NCBI GenBank assembly: GCA_964244295.1
Contig: CAXTIG010000018.1
Span: forward strand, 50,342-114,341
Source of the DNA: JAJAZB01 sp964244295
GTDB taxonomy: Bacteria > Bacteroidota > Bacteroidia > Cytophagales > Spirosomataceae
DNA: 64,000 nucleotides
Direction of reading: 5' to 3'
Positions 30,926-38,136 of this stretch are shown one piece after another. The position numbers and the translations under genes are program-made. How positions within the stretch are numbered: position 1 is the first letter of the stretch; every line of letters starts with the position of its first letter. The notes beneath the pieces were generated by a model that saw only the letters and a program-made list of their open reading frames with translations, did no database searches and was not told the DNA's origin.

Positions 30926-32969
30926 TCTCGCCCGGATGGTACACCCGCACCGCTTCGCGCAGCACCGTCGCCTTGTCGAGCGTCATTTTCTTGGTTTGCT
31001 GGTTGACGAATAACTCCATCTGGTCGGTGTAGTGCGGGCTGTCGGGGTGGTTGCTGGCGCCGTAGCAGTTGACGGTTTCGATTTCGGGCAACGCATTTTT
31101 TGGAAATCGCACCAGTTCGATGTACGATTCGCCCTGAATCGCCCGGATTTTTCCGTCTTTAAATTCCTTTGAAACGATGGTGGACAGCACGTCGGGCAAG
31201 CCCCAAATCGGGAGTTCTTTGCCGCCGCGTTCGTGTTTCTGGTACGCACCCAACGTCGGGTCGGGGCGGTTGAAGTGGGTTTGGAAATGCTTTCTGGCCG
31301 CCCGTAGCGCCTCGGCGCAGTTCTCTGAGCTGAGTTTGTTCGTTGGTTTGTCACGCCAGTAGCGGTAGACGAACAGGAACAGCGCCGCGCCCCGGCTGTC
31401 GGCGGTGCCGCGCAGGTCCCAAGCAGTCAGCGTGGCGATTTCTTCTTTTAAATCGGGAAAATCCGCCGGATTCAGGGCAAAAAGCGCGTCGAGGTCGTAG
31501 CCGAGGTAGCGGAGTTTTTTTGGCAATTGCCGGTCGTATTTGAGCCTTTTAAACGCCTCGTAACTGACTTTGTCGAGCGCCCGAATTTGCTCGCCGAAGC
31601 GTTGGCTGCGGTTGTTGTTGTGGAGTTCGTAGCCCATCGTTGGGTCGAATTTCCGGGCGTCGAGGTTGTCGGCGGGGCCGGTGGCGTTGAAGGGCGTGTG
31701 GTTCATGTTGAACACGTAACCGCTCGGCGGGTTGAGTAGTTGAGGCAAATCGGACAGCGGGTGAAACTGCGTCCAGCGCGTTTTTGACGTGTTTCCCGGC
31801 AGCGTACCCCGCCACTGGTAGGCCCGGTCGCGGAGGGGGATTTTGCCGTTACTGACGTAGTAAATCGTGTCGTGGCGGTCGGCGTACACGACGTTGAAAC
31901 CGGGAATAGCCGTCATGTCCAGCGCTTTTTTGAATTCCGAAAAACCCCGCGCCTTGTTCATCCGGTACCACTGCTCGATGCCGCGCAGATCCATGTTCGC
32001 GCCCAGTCGCAGCGCAAACGTGCCGTTCGGGGCTTTCAGCGTCGCGCCGTACTTGCTCCAGTAGGCCCATTTCCCGACCGCTACCGGCAGGCCCTTCACC
32101 CGTAGTTTCACCTTCTTTTTTTCCAGGTCAACCCATTGCCCATCGAAGCGGTACTGGTTGGCATTGGCGGGGTTGATTTGCAGTTGAAACACGTCGATTT
32201 TATCTTGGTAATTGACCGTGTGCGCCCAGCCGAGGTGTTCGTTGACGCCGTGAAATACGACCGGCCCGCCCGGAAAAAGTCCGCCGAGGATGTTCCATCC
32301 CTGCTCGCTACACAGGTGCGCCTCGTACCAGGCCACCGGCCCTTCGAGCGGCTGGTGCGAGTTGATCGCCAGGTACGCCTGTCCGTCGGTGGTTTTGCTG
32401 GGGTGAATCGCGAAGGCGTTGGAACCGCCGATTTTGAACGAGTCGAGGGCGGGCGCTTTTCCGGCCAGAATGCCCTTCAGCGCGTCGTCGGCCCCGGAAA
32501 TGACCGAGAGCGAGAGGACAGTCGTGGCGGTGTAGTCGCGGACGCTGAGCGGGAAGAGTTTTTTGACCAACACCTCCTTTGGATGGGCGCGGGCGTAGTC
32601 GTTGAGTCCCTGCACGTACCCGGCCAGGAGCGCCTTGAAATCGGGCGAAAGGCTGCGGTCAAACTCCGCCTCCACGAGTTCGTGGGCGTGGAGCAATTGG
32701 GCCACGTAATCCACCGCCGCCCCCGGCTTGCCCAGGTGTCGCCCCAGCAGGCCCTTCGAGGGCAACAGCACGAGTTGGATGGTTTTGAAGTTGTCTTCGG
32801 CGTGCGCCCAGGCCAGTCCGTAGGCTACGTCGGGGTCGGTCGGGGCGAAAATATGCGGCACGCCCCAGCGGTCGCGGGCGATTTGGACGCGTTGCGGGTC
32901 GATGGGCGGTTGGGCGAGGGCAAAACGGGCGGCGGTGAGCAGAAGCAGCAGGGGCAGAAATCGAATCAT
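30921..32969 (-). CDS. Penicillin acylase family N-terminal nucleophile hydrolase
   Basis: 682 residues, exported by a signal peptide ending near 'ALAQ' (residue 20). The precursor is processed between G182 and S183 in 'IGGSNAFAIHP'; Ser183 would become the N-terminal nucleophile of the beta chain. The A-chain begins 'VQIARDRWGVPHIFAPT', and the B-chain contains 'NSHQPLEGPVAWYEAH', 'HEHLGWAHTVN'-like 'GVNEHLGWAHTVN' and 'HHDTIYYVSNGKIP'-like 'DRHDTIYYVSNGKIP'. Such enzymes cleave N-acyl amides (beta-lactams, acyl-homoserine lactones, acylated peptides). The substrate is not fixed by sequence. The adjacent D-amino-acid and dipeptidase genes suggest acyl-amino-acid or peptide breakdown. Confidence 0.93.
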   Translation of the reverse strand: MIRFLPLLLLLTAARFALAQPPIDPQRVQIARDRWGVPHIFAPTDPDVAYGLAWAHAEDNFKTIQLVLLPSKGLLGRHLGKPGAAVDYVAQLLHAHELVEAEFDRSLSPDFKALLAGYVQGLNDYARAHPKEVLVKKLFPLSVRDYTATTVLSLSVISGADDALKGILAGKAPALDSFKIGGSNAFAIHPSKTTDGQAYLAINSHQPLEGPVAWYEAHLCSEQGWNILGGLFPGGPVVFHGVNEHLGWAHTVNYQDKIDVFQLQINPANANQYRFDGQWVDLEKKKVKLRVKGLPVAVGKWAYWSKYGATLKAPNGTFALRLGANMDLRGIEQWYRMNKARGFSEFKKALDMTAIPGFNVVYADRHDTIYYVSNGKIPLRDRAYQWRGTLPGNTSKTRWTQFHPLSDLPQLLNPPSGYVFNMNHTPFNATGPADNLDARKFDPTMGYELHNNNRSQRFGEQIRALDKVSYEAFKRLKYDRQLPKKLRYLGYDLDALFALNPADFPDLKEEIATLTAWDLRGTADSRGAALFLFVYRYWRDKPTNKLSSENCAEALRAARKHFQTHFNRPDPTLGAYQKHERGGKELPIWGLPDVLSTIVSKEFKDGKIRAIQGESYIELVRFPKNALPEIETVNCYGASNHPDSPHYTDQMELFVNQQTKKMTLDKATVLREAVRVYHPGEK

Positions 32970-33297
32970 GCGTTGAGTTTACGGGAAATGCAGCAATTTT
33001 GGAAGCAAAAAAGCATCCCCAACGCGGCGGATCGCCATGGAGAATGAAAGAAGCTGTTTAGAATTTTGAAAAAGGGAGTTGTCATCCCGACGTAGGAGGG
33101 ATCTCGTTGGCCTTCCAAAACGCTTGCCGATAGCCGAGTAGCCGGTGGCCCAACGAGATCCCTCCTACGTCGGGATGACAACCCCTTTTCTGCTGAAAAC
33201 TGAAATGGTAAACAAATTCTGAAATTCAGATCCGGCTCGGCGTAGTCAACGTGTTTTTCATTCTCAATTCTCCATTTTCAATTCTCCATTAAAAAAA
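32970..33297. other. 328-bp divergent intergenic region rich in repeat debris
   Basis: Contains family B copy 3 (33079-33182), a stray GGAGAATGAAAG at 33040-33051 and tandem TTCTCAATTCTCCATT words at 33259-33290 that end at the GTG start of the next gene. No credible ORF is present. No TANNTTTG box was found for either flanking gene. Confidence 0.65.
33079..33182. repeat. Palindromic repeat family B, copy 3
   Basis: 104 bp; arms TTGTCATCCCGACGTAGGAG / CTCCTACGTCGGGATGACAA are perfect. In this copy the change to CGTAGG is matched by CCTACG on the other arm, a compensatory change relative to copies 1 and 2. Loop motif GCTTGCCGATAGCC is conserved. Confidence 0.95.
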
Positions 33298-34392
33298 GTG
33301 TCCTGGTTCTCCCTCCAAAATTCCGACGCGGTCGATTCGCCCGCGCTACTCGTGTACCCGGAGCGCATCCGGCGCAACATCGACCTCGCCCTGCGCCTCG
33401 CGGGCGGGCCGGAACGCCTGCGGCCCCACGTGAAAACCCACAAAATGGCGGCGGTGACGCAACTCGAACTCGAGGCGGGCATTCGCCAATTCAAGTGCGC
33501 GACCATCGCCGAGGCCGAGATGCTCGCCGAAGCCGGGGCGCCCGACGTGCTGCTGGCTTTTCCCGTGCTGGGGCCAAAGGCGGCGCGGCTGGCGGCGCTG
33601 GCGGCGGCGTTTCCCGAAACCCATTTTTCGGCCCTCGTGGAAAGCGCAGAAGGCGGGCGAGAATTGTCGGAGGCGTTTGAAAAGCAGCCGCTCGACGTAT
33701 TTCTGGATGTCAACGTCGGCATGGATCGCACGGGCATCGCGCCCGATGCCGCCGCTGGTTTGTACGAAAAACTTCAGGAATTTCCGGGTCTGCGCGTGGT
33801 TGGTCTCCACGCCTACGACGGGCACCTGCGCGACACCGACCTAACCCTGCGCCAACACCAGGCCGACAAATCCTTCGCCCTGGTCAAACGCGCCCAGCAA
33901 TTCATCGCCGAAGAGTTTGGGGAAACTCTGCCGCTCGTCGTCGGCGGCACGCCCCCGTTTGCGATTCACGCCCAGCGACCCGGTGTACACGTCAGCCCCG
34001 GCACCTTCGTGTTTTGGGACGCGGGTTACGCGAAAACGTTCCCCGATTTGCCCTTCGAACTGGCCGCCGTGCTGCTCACGCGGGTGATTTCCATCGTGGA
34101 CGACACCACCCTTTGCCTCGATTTGGGCCACAAATCGGTGGCGGCGGAAAATCCCCTGCCCCGCGTGGTGTTTCTCAACCAGCCCGACGTAGAGCCGATT
34201 CGCCAGAGCGAGGAACACCTCGTGGTGCGCGTCCACGATGCTCGGCAACACGCCGTGGGCGAAGTCTGGTACGGCGTGCCCATCCACATCTGCCCGACGG
34301 TGGCGCTGTACGAGGCAGTTTTTGTGGTGGAAAACGGGGTTTTTACCGAAAAATGGCCCGTCACGGCGCGAGATAGGAAACTACAGTTTTGA
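33298..34392 (+). CDS. D-threonine aldolase/D-serine dehydratase-like PLP enzyme
   Basis: 364 residues, start GTG at 33298. The N-terminal alanine-racemase-type TIM barrel has the PLP lysine K46 in 'RPHVKTHKM' and 'DVFLDVNVGMDRTGI' at about 138-152. 'VVGLHAYDGHLRD' follows. The C-terminal domain has the H330-x-C332 metal site ('GVPIHICPTVALYE'), typical of D-threonine aldolases and eukaryote-like D-serine dehydratases. The reaction is either retro-aldol cleavage of D-threonine-like amino acids or dehydration of D-serine in the cytoplasm. It is followed by an M19 dipeptidase, so both may use D-amino-acid-containing peptides. The sequence cannot separate the two activities. Confidence 0.9.
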   Translation: MSWFSLQNSDAVDSPALLVYPERIRRNIDLALRLAGGPERLRPHVKTHKMAAVTQLELEAGIRQFKCATIAEAEMLAEAGAPDVLLAFPVLGPKAARLAALAAAFPETHFSALVESAEGGRELSEAFEKQPLDVFLDVNVGMDRTGIAPDAAAGLYEKLQEFPGLRVVGLHAYDGHLRDTDLTLRQHQADKSFALVKRAQQFIAEEFGETLPLVVGGTPPFAIHAQRPGVHVSPGTFVFWDAGYAKTFPDLPFELAAVLLTRVISIVDDTTLCLDLGHKSVAAENPLPRVVFLNQPDVEPIRQSEEHLVVRVHDARQHAVGEVWYGVPIHICPTVALYEAVFVVENGVFTEKWPVTARDRKLQF

Positions 34393-34406
34393 ATTTATAG
34401 CGGCGT

Positions 34407-34493
34407 GTCACGCTGAGCGGAGTCGAAGCGCGGGTTGGAATCCGGAGAATATTTTCCATTTCCAATCCGCGCTTCGACTCCGCTCAACGTGAC
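34407..34493. repeat. Palindromic repeat family D, copy 3
   Basis: 87 bp with 34-bp arms (GTCACGCTGAGCGGAGTCGA... and complement, two mismatches), site-specific inner GCGGATTGGAA-like stem and loop motif GGAGAATATTTTCC, similar to copy 1 and copy 4. It lies between the D-amino-acid enzyme and the dipeptidase. Confidence 0.92.
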
Positions 34494-34516
34494 CTTGCTC
34501 GAAACGAAAAATCTCC

Positions 34517-35599
34517 ATGCCCCTCCTCATCGACGCCCACCTCGACCTGGCCCTCAACGCCCTCGAATGGAACCGCGACCTCACGCGCCCGGTCGCCCAA
34601 CTCCGGGAGGCGGAGCAGGGGATGAGCGACAAAATTGACCGGGGCCGGGGCACGGTCTCGTTGCCGGAGTTGCGCCGGGGTGGGGTGGGGCTGGTCGTGG
34701 CGACGCAGATTGCCCGGTTCAACGAAACCCCCAACCAGTTTCCTGGCGCGGGCTTCAACTCGCCCGCCCAAGCCTGGGCGATGACCCAGGCCCAACGCGC
34801 CTGGTACGAGGCAATGGTGGATTTGGGGGAAATGACACCGGTTCTCGACCTCGCTTCGCTCGAACATCACCTCGCCCGTTGGAATGACGAAACGGTTTTG
34901 GCCGAAAAAAAGCCCATTGGCTACGTCCTTAGCCTCGAAGGGGCCGACTCGCTGATTGACTTGTCGTACCTCGAAAAAGCCTACGGCTACGGGCTGCGGG
35001 CCATTGGCCCGGCCCACTACGGCCCCGGTCGGTACGCGCCGGGCACGGGCCTGAGCGGCCCGCTGACGCCCGCCGGGCGCGACTTGCTCCGGGAAATGGA
35101 CCGGCTGGGGATGATTCTCGACGTAACCCACCTGACCGACGAAGGCTTCGACGAAGCGCTGGAATTGTTCCACGGCCCCGTCTGGGCCAGCCACCACAAC
35201 TGCCGGGCGCTGGTGCCGCACCAGCGCCAACTCAGCGACGAACAAATTTTACGGCTCACCGAGCGCGGGGCCGTCATCGGCGGTTGCCTCGATGCCTGGA
35301 TGCTGGCTCCGGGTTTTACCCAGCGCAAAAGCAACCCGGCGGATTTCGGCGTAACCCTCGCCACGCTCATCGACCACTTCGACCACGTGTGCCAACTCAC
35401 CGGCAACGCCCGGCACGTCGCCCTCGGCAGCGACCTCGACGGCACCTTCGGCACCGAGCAATCGCCCACCGACCTCGACACCATCGCCGATTTGCAAAAT
35501 CTGGGTGGCTTGCTCGAAAAACGAGGGTATTCGCCGGAGGACGTGGCGGGTATTTTTTCGGGGAACTGGCTGCGGTTTTTGCGGAAGGCCTGGGGGTGA
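34517..35599 (+). CDS. Membrane-dipeptidase-like zinc peptidase (M19)
   Basis: 360 residues. M19 zinc ligands are visible: H8-x-D10 in 'DAHLDLAL', Glu in 'SLEGADS' (about 140), His in 'DVTHLTDEGF' (about 203) and the tandem His in 'WASHHNCRAL' (about 224). The C-terminal 'ALGSDLDGTFG' (Asp) completes the site, and 'VAGIFSGNWLRFLRKAW' is the usual end. The family hydrolyses dipeptides, including those with C-terminal D-residues. There is no signal peptide. It ends two bases from the convergent mnmD stop codon. A role with the neighbouring D-amino-acid enzyme is an inference. Confidence 0.92.
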   Translation: MPLLIDAHLDLALNALEWNRDLTRPVAQLREAEQGMSDKIDRGRGTVSLPELRRGGVGLVVATQIARFNETPNQFPGAGFNSPAQAWAMTQAQRAWYEAMVDLGEMTPVLDLASLEHHLARWNDETVLAEKKPIGYVLSLEGADSLIDLSYLEKAYGYGLRAIGPAHYGPGRYAPGTGLSGPLTPAGRDLLREMDRLGMILDVTHLTDEGFDEALELFHGPVWASHHNCRALVPHQRQLSDEQILRLTERGAVIGGCLDAWMLAPGFTQRKSNPADFGVTLATLIDHFDHVCQLTGNARHVALGSDLDGTFGTEQSPTDLDTIADLQNLGGLLEKRGYSPEDVAGIFSGNWLRFLRKAWG

Positions 35600-35601
35600 A
35601 T

Positions 35602-36411
35602 TCAGGTTTTGATGGCCCGCACCACCTCCAGTTTCCCCGGCGGGCCGGGGTGTTTTTCGACCCGAAACCCCGCCTGCTGCAAGGCCCGGCGCACGCTGCC
35701 TTTGGACGAATACGTGGTCAGCACCCCACCGGGGGGCATCATTTCGGCCAGGGCGGTGAATACCTCCGGGGTCCAGAGTTCGGGTTGGGTTCGGGGGCCG
35801 AAGGCGTCGAAGTAAATCAGGTCGAACCGGCCTTCATCCCTATCCCTAGCGAGGGACTGCGCGTCTGCGGACTTAAGTCCGCAGACGCGCAGTCCCTCGC
35901 TAGGGATAGGGATGAAATTTTCCAGCGTCGTTCGTTCTTTCCGCACGGTAAAAAAATCGCTCAGCGCCACATCCTTGCCCCAGGCCGCGCTGTGTAAAAT
36001 CGCCAGCCGGTCGGTGCCGAGAACCGCATCGTAGTTGAGTGCGGCGGCTTCTTCCAGCGCAATCGGGTAGGCTTCCAGCGTGGTGTAGTGGACGGGAATC
36101 CGCGCTTTCTCGGCTTCCAGCCAGGTGAGCAGCGCGTTGAGGCCGGTGCCGAAGCCCATTTCGAGGACGGTCAACTTCCCGGAAGTCAACTTCCCGGAAG
36201 TTTCAGAACTTCCGGGAAGTTGACTTCCGGGAAGTTGACCGGGAAGTTGACTTCCGGGAAGTTTTGCCTCAAACCCCAACTCGATAAACACCCGCCGCGA
36301 CTCGGCCAATGCCCCGTGCAGGGAGTGGTACGACTGCCCGAAGCGCTCACTGTGCCACGTGTGGCTACCGTCGGCGGTAAGCAGCGGCTGGCCTAATTTT
36401 TCAGAACCCAT
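35602..36411 (-). CDS. mnmD: tRNA-mnm5U34 methyltransferase MnmD, with two palindrome-coded insertions
   Basis: 269 residues; related stand-alone MnmD proteins are about 210-230. The SAM site is 'VLEMGFGTGLNALLTW' (about 82-97), 'TLEAYPIAL' follows, and 'FDLIYFDAFGPRTQPELWT' (about 196-214) is diagnostic, as is 'LTTYSSKGSVRRAL'. MnmD methylates nm5U34 to mnm5U34 in tRNA. Residues about 50-80 (LPGSQLPG repeats) are encoded by a tandem AACTTCC(C/G)GGAAGTT palindrome, and residues about 166-193 by an 84-bp loopless palindrome (35833-35916). Removing both restores normal length (about 211) and joins the flanking family sequence. Both keep frame. They fall at loops between core strands, so the enzyme may still work. 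Confidence 0.9.
   Translation of the reverse strand: MGSEKLGQPLLTADGSHTWHSERFGQSYHSLHGALAESRRVFIELGFEAKLPGSQLPGQLPGSQLPGSSETSGKLTSGKLTVLEMGFGTGLNALLTWLEAEKARIPVHYTTLEAYPIALEEAAALNYDAVLGTDRLAILHSAAWGKDVALSDFFTVRKERTTLENFIPIPSEGLRVCGLKSADAQSLARDRDEGRFDLIYFDAFGPRTQPELWTPEVFTALAEMMPPGGVLTTYSSKGSVRRALQQAGFRVEKHPGPPGKLEVVRAIKT
35833..35916. repeat. 84-bp perfect loopless palindrome inside mnmD, in frame
   Basis: The two 42-bp halves (35833-35874 and 35875-35916) are exact reverse complements with no spacer, centred on ACTTAAGT. The length is divisible by three and adds 28 codons to mnmD between 'TTLEN' and 'GRFDLIYF'. It contains no stop codon in the mnmD frame. Confidence 0.97.
36169..36263. repeat. 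In-frame tandem AACTTCC(C/G)GGAAGTT palindrome inside mnmD
   Basis: A 34-bp perfect inverted repeat (36169-36202 and 36207-36240), each arm made of two CTTCC-GGAAG units separated by TCAA/TTGA, plus an extra unit (36241-36263). It is translated as repeated LPGSQ / SGKLT words. A single unit is found at about 30907 between genes. Confidence 0.93.
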
Positions 36412-36470
36412 CGGGTAGTTTTTTTGTGAAGCGGGCTTTACCTGGCAGAACCCCCAAATCAGCCGCTGCC

Positions 36471-37994
36471 ATGTCGTTGCTGCCCCTTTCCCGTGAAACT
36501 CTGGGCAAAAGTAGCCCTTCCGTGCCGTTGACCTTGCCCGATCCGGCGGTTTTTGCGCTCCCCGAACGGGTGCTGCAATTCGGCACCGGCGTGCTGCTGC
36601 GCGGCCTTTGCGATGCCTTCATCGACGAGGCCAACCGCCAGGGCCTATTCAACGGGCGCATCGTGGTGGTGAAATCAACCGACCAGGGCGACGGCGACGC
36701 GTTCAACCGGCAGGACGGGCTGTTTACGCACGTCATCCGGGGCATCGAACACGGGCAAGCCGTCGAAGAATACCGCATCAACGCGGCCATCAGCCGCACG
36801 CTTTCGGCCCGGAGCCAGTGGACCGACGTACTGGCCTGCGCCCACAACCCGCTGCTGCAAACGGTCATTTCCAACACCACCGAAGTCGGCATTCAACTCC
36901 TCGACGACGAAGACCTGAGCGCCTCGCCGCCCGTCTCGTTTCCCGGAAAACTCACTTGCTTTCTGTACGAACGCTGGAAGGCCTTCGGCGGCTCGGCGGA
37001 GAGCGGGCTGGTCATCGTGCCCACTGAACTGATTCCCGAAAACGGCAGTCGCTTGCAGGAAATCTGCCTCGAACTGGCCTACCGGGGCAGCCTCGACGTG
37101 GCCTTCATCGACTGGCTCGAATCGGCCAACCGGTTCTGCAATTCGCTCGTCGACCGCATCGTGCCCGGCAAACCGAGCGCCGCCGATTTGGCCGAGTGTC
37201 AGCGGGCCACGGGCTACGCCGACGCCCTGCTCAGCGTGTCGGAAGTGTACCGACTCTGGGCCGTGGAGGGCGATGAGTACGTCAAATCCATTCTTAGTTT
37301 TGCCCAAGCCGACCCGGCGGTCATCATCGCCCCCGACATCGAAATCTACCGCGAGCTCAAGCTCCGCCTGCTCAACGGCACCCACACGCTCACCTGCGGA
37401 CTGAGTTTTCTGGCCGGAAAAACCACCGTGCGCGAGAGCATGGCGAGTCCCGCCGGGGCGGAATTCGTGGAGCGGCTCATGCTCGACGAACTGGCCCCGG
37501 CCATTCCCTACGCCGTCGCGCCCGACGTGGCCGAAACCTTCGGGCGGCAGGTGCTCGACCGCTTCCGCAACCCGTTTATCGAACACAAACTGCTCGGCAT
37601 CACCGTGCAGTACACGGCCAAAATGCGCATGCGCAACGTGCCGCTGCTGCTCACGCATTACGAGCGCTTCGGCGTGGCTCCCGAACGGTTCTGCCTGGGA
37701 TTCGCGGCCTACCTGCTGTTTATGAAAGCCGTTTCGGAAGAAGAGGGGCGGTTTTTCGGAAAACTGGGGGGCGAAACCTACCCCATTCAGGACGCCGCCG
37801 CGCCCTGGTTCGCCGCCTGGTGGCAGCGCGGTGCCGACGTGGCCGAGGTGCTCAGTGAGGTGGAGTTGTGGGGCACCGACCTCAACCAATTGCCCGGCTT
37901 CACCGAGCGCATCACCGACTACCTGGCGGCCTTGCAGGAACGCGGCGCGGCAGCGATGCTGATGGAATCGGAGGCGGTTTTGGTGAAGAATTGA
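36471..37994 (+). CDS. uxaB: Tagaturonate reductase (altronate oxidoreductase)
   Basis: 507 residues from the ATG at 36471 (an upstream ATG at 36426 is less likely, as it enters the mnmD promoter side). The mannitol-dehydrogenase-like fold begins 'ERVLQFGTGVLLRGLCDAFI' with the NAD-binding Gly pattern. 'VVVKSTDQGD', 'TELIPENGSRL', 'CNSLVDRIVPG' and 'KLRLLNGTHTLTCGLSFLAG' are all UxaB/MtlD family marks. It reduces D-tagaturonate to D-altronate with NADH in the galacturonate pathway. The altronate dehydratase gene follows, in the expected order. It is divergent from mnmD. Confidence 0.92.
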   Translation: MSLLPLSRETLGKSSPSVPLTLPDPAVFALPERVLQFGTGVLLRGLCDAFIDEANRQGLFNGRIVVVKSTDQGDGDAFNRQDGLFTHVIRGIEHGQAVEEYRINAAISRTLSARSQWTDVLACAHNPLLQTVISNTTEVGIQLLDDEDLSASPPVSFPGKLTCFLYERWKAFGGSAESGLVIVPTELIPENGSRLQEICLELAYRGSLDVAFIDWLESANRFCNSLVDRIVPGKPSAADLAECQRATGYADALLSVSEVYRLWAVEGDEYVKSILSFAQADPAVIIAPDIEIYRELKLRLLNGTHTLTCGLSFLAGKTTVRESMASPAGAEFVERLMLDELAPAIPYAVAPDVAETFGRQVLDRFRNPFIEHKLLGITVQYTAKMRMRNVPLLLTHYERFGVAPERFCLGFAAYLLFMKAVSEEEGRFFGKLGGETYPIQDAAAPWFAAWWQRGADVAEVLSEVELWGTDLNQLPGFTERITDYLAALQERGAAAMLMESEAVLVKN

Positions 37995-37998
37995 ACCT

Positions 37999-38083
37999 GA
38001 ATATCGAATAAAAAATAAGGAATATTGAATGCAGAAGGAGATCCCTTCGTGATTCAATATTCCTTATTTTTTATTCGATATTC
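37999..38083. repeat. AT-rich palindrome between uxaB and uxaA
   Basis: Two perfect 32-bp arms (37999-38030 and 38052-38083) built from GAATATCGAATAAAAAATAA and its complement, with a 21-nt loop. It is unusually AT-rich for this genome and similar in style to the palindrome at 41188-41291. Confidence 0.92.
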
Positions 38084-38136
38084 GTTTTACCAATTCATTG
38101 TTTTACCTGCCTCCGCGTCCCAATTTTGCAGTCCCC

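Noticed and set aside
36169..36263. CRISPR-like or tandem-repeat array in mnmD
   Set aside because: Units are palindromic, directly adjacent and lack spacers; no cas genes occur in the window.
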